From NCBI RefSeq assembly GCF_003096275.1, contig NZ_QENQ01000001.1, positions 791,478 through 855,477 of the forward strand: 64,000 nucleotides of DNA. Reading direction: 5' to 3'. A program made the position numbers and the translations under genes. Below the pieces are notes generated by a model. That model was not told the DNA's origin, searched no databases, and saw only the letters and a list, made by a program, of their open reading frames with translations. Shown here in pieces: positions 63,525 to 64,000 of the stretch. The stretch comes from Sphingomonas pokkalii. GTDB lineage: Bacteria; Pseudomonadota; Alphaproteobacteria; Sphingomonadales; Sphingomonadaceae. Numbering within the stretch: the first letter of the stretch is position 1; every line of letters starts with the position of its first letter.

Positions 63525-64000
63525 GTGAGACGGGCATGGAGGCGGACCAGTTCGATACTGGCGATGAGCATCGGGGGCATGATCAACCCGGCACTTTCGC
63601 AGGATCGCAGCGAGGTGAGGGAGCAAAACGCGCCCGCCGAGAGCGCCGCGCCGCCGGCCGCCGATCAGCAGGGGCTTCAGGAAATCATCGTCACCGCGCA
63701 GCGCAAGGCCGAAAACCTGCAGCGCGCCGGCATTCCGGTTGCCGTCGTCACCGGCGAGCAGTTGGTGAGCCGCGGGCTGACCAGCTCGAACGAGCTCGGC
63801 AATTCGGTGCCGTCGCTCGCCGCGCAGCCGCAGGGGGGTGCGAACACGGTGTTCTTCCTGCGCGGCGTCGGCAATTTCACCGTCAACGGGTATAGCGATC
63901 CCGCCGTCGCCTTCAATTACGACGGGGTGTATCTCGGCCGCGCGACCTCCACCTCGGGTGTTTTCTACGATCTCGAGCGCGTGGAAGTGCTGAAGGGGCC
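63525..64000 (+). CDS. TonB-dependent receptor, N-terminal part (runs off the window)
   Basis: The first 158 residues of a receptor. Signal peptide about 1-25 (ILAMSIGGMINPALS), TonB box LQEIIVTAQRKAENLQ, then plug motifs IPVAVVTGEQL, FFLRGVGNFTVNGYSDP and FYDLERVEVLKG. GTG 63525 is chosen because GGAG lies seven bases upstream and the frame fits; ATG 63523 is in another frame. Truncated by the right edge of the window. It is divergent from the LysR gene. Confidence 0.88.
   Translation, partial: MRRAWRRTSSILAMSIGGMINPALSQDRSEVREQNAPAESAAPPAADQQGLQEIIVTAQRKAENLQRAGIPVAVVTGEQLVSRGLTSSNELGNSVPSLAAQPQGGANTVFFLRGVGNFTVNGYSDPAVAFNYDGVYLGRATSTSGVFYDLERVEVLKG

Overview
The window is high-GC DNA from an alphaproteobacterium, almost certainly a sphingomonad (Sphingomonas or a close relative). 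Pointers are the DUF1013/TrcR and DUF1192 proteins typical of Alphaproteobacteria, three TonB-dependent receptors, a large autotransporter, an S46 dipeptidyl-peptidase and a prolyl oligopeptidase. No rRNA, tRNA or CRISPR array was seen. Both ends cut through genes: a membrane glycosyltransferase tail on the left and a TonB receptor head on the right.

Layout. 1-22 kb is mostly chromosomal housekeeping: glutaminyl cyclase, fatty acyl-CoA ligase, a 7TM-GGDEF cyclase, DUF418, clpA, quinone oxidoreductase, the yqiJ-yqiK flotillin operon, an LpxH-like phosphatase with a glycosyltransferase, trcR, prolyl oligopeptidase, a small operon pairing an MbcA/ParS-type antitoxin with a HEPN-like protein, a secreted NPP1 protein and guaA. 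22.1-25.4 kb is a mobile-element scar at the 3' end of guaA: a tyrosine integrase, an AT-rich zinc-finger/HTH gene, an IS5-type transposase tail, and an internally deleted IS481-type element that keeps perfect 22-bp ends.

25.4-41.7 kb is the most interesting region, a glycoside catabolic locus. It has a TetR regulator; a two-component flavin monooxygenase (LLM oxidase plus FMN reductase) with a GH3 glycosidase; a pair of proteins resembling the alpha and beta subunits of C-glycoside deglycosidases; a hydroxypyruvate-isomerase-like TIM barrel; three MFS transporters, one of GPH type; a TonB receptor; and a Tat-exported small subunit with a GMC flavoprotein resembling sugar 3-dehydrogenases. 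Five near-identical sites (consensus about TAGAACRATNATT) lie in front of its transcription units and mark it as one regulon. The inferred pathway is outer-membrane uptake, periplasmic oxidation of the sugar at C3, import, cleavage of the 3-keto-glycoside, then sugar isomerisation and aglycone oxidation.

41.7-64 kb holds a VOC protein, phosphatidylserine decarboxylase, a 1.9-thousand-residue autotransporter whose Shine-Dalgarno region is a run of nine G, a GT2/Wza polysaccharide pair, a zinc-related DUF1826-COG0523 operon with Zur-box-like palindromes, an S46 peptidase, a CLC-F-type fluoride antiporter behind a fluoride riboswitch, a TonB/PepSY/small membrane protein operon probably for iron or copper, and a LysR regulator divergent from the last TonB receptor.
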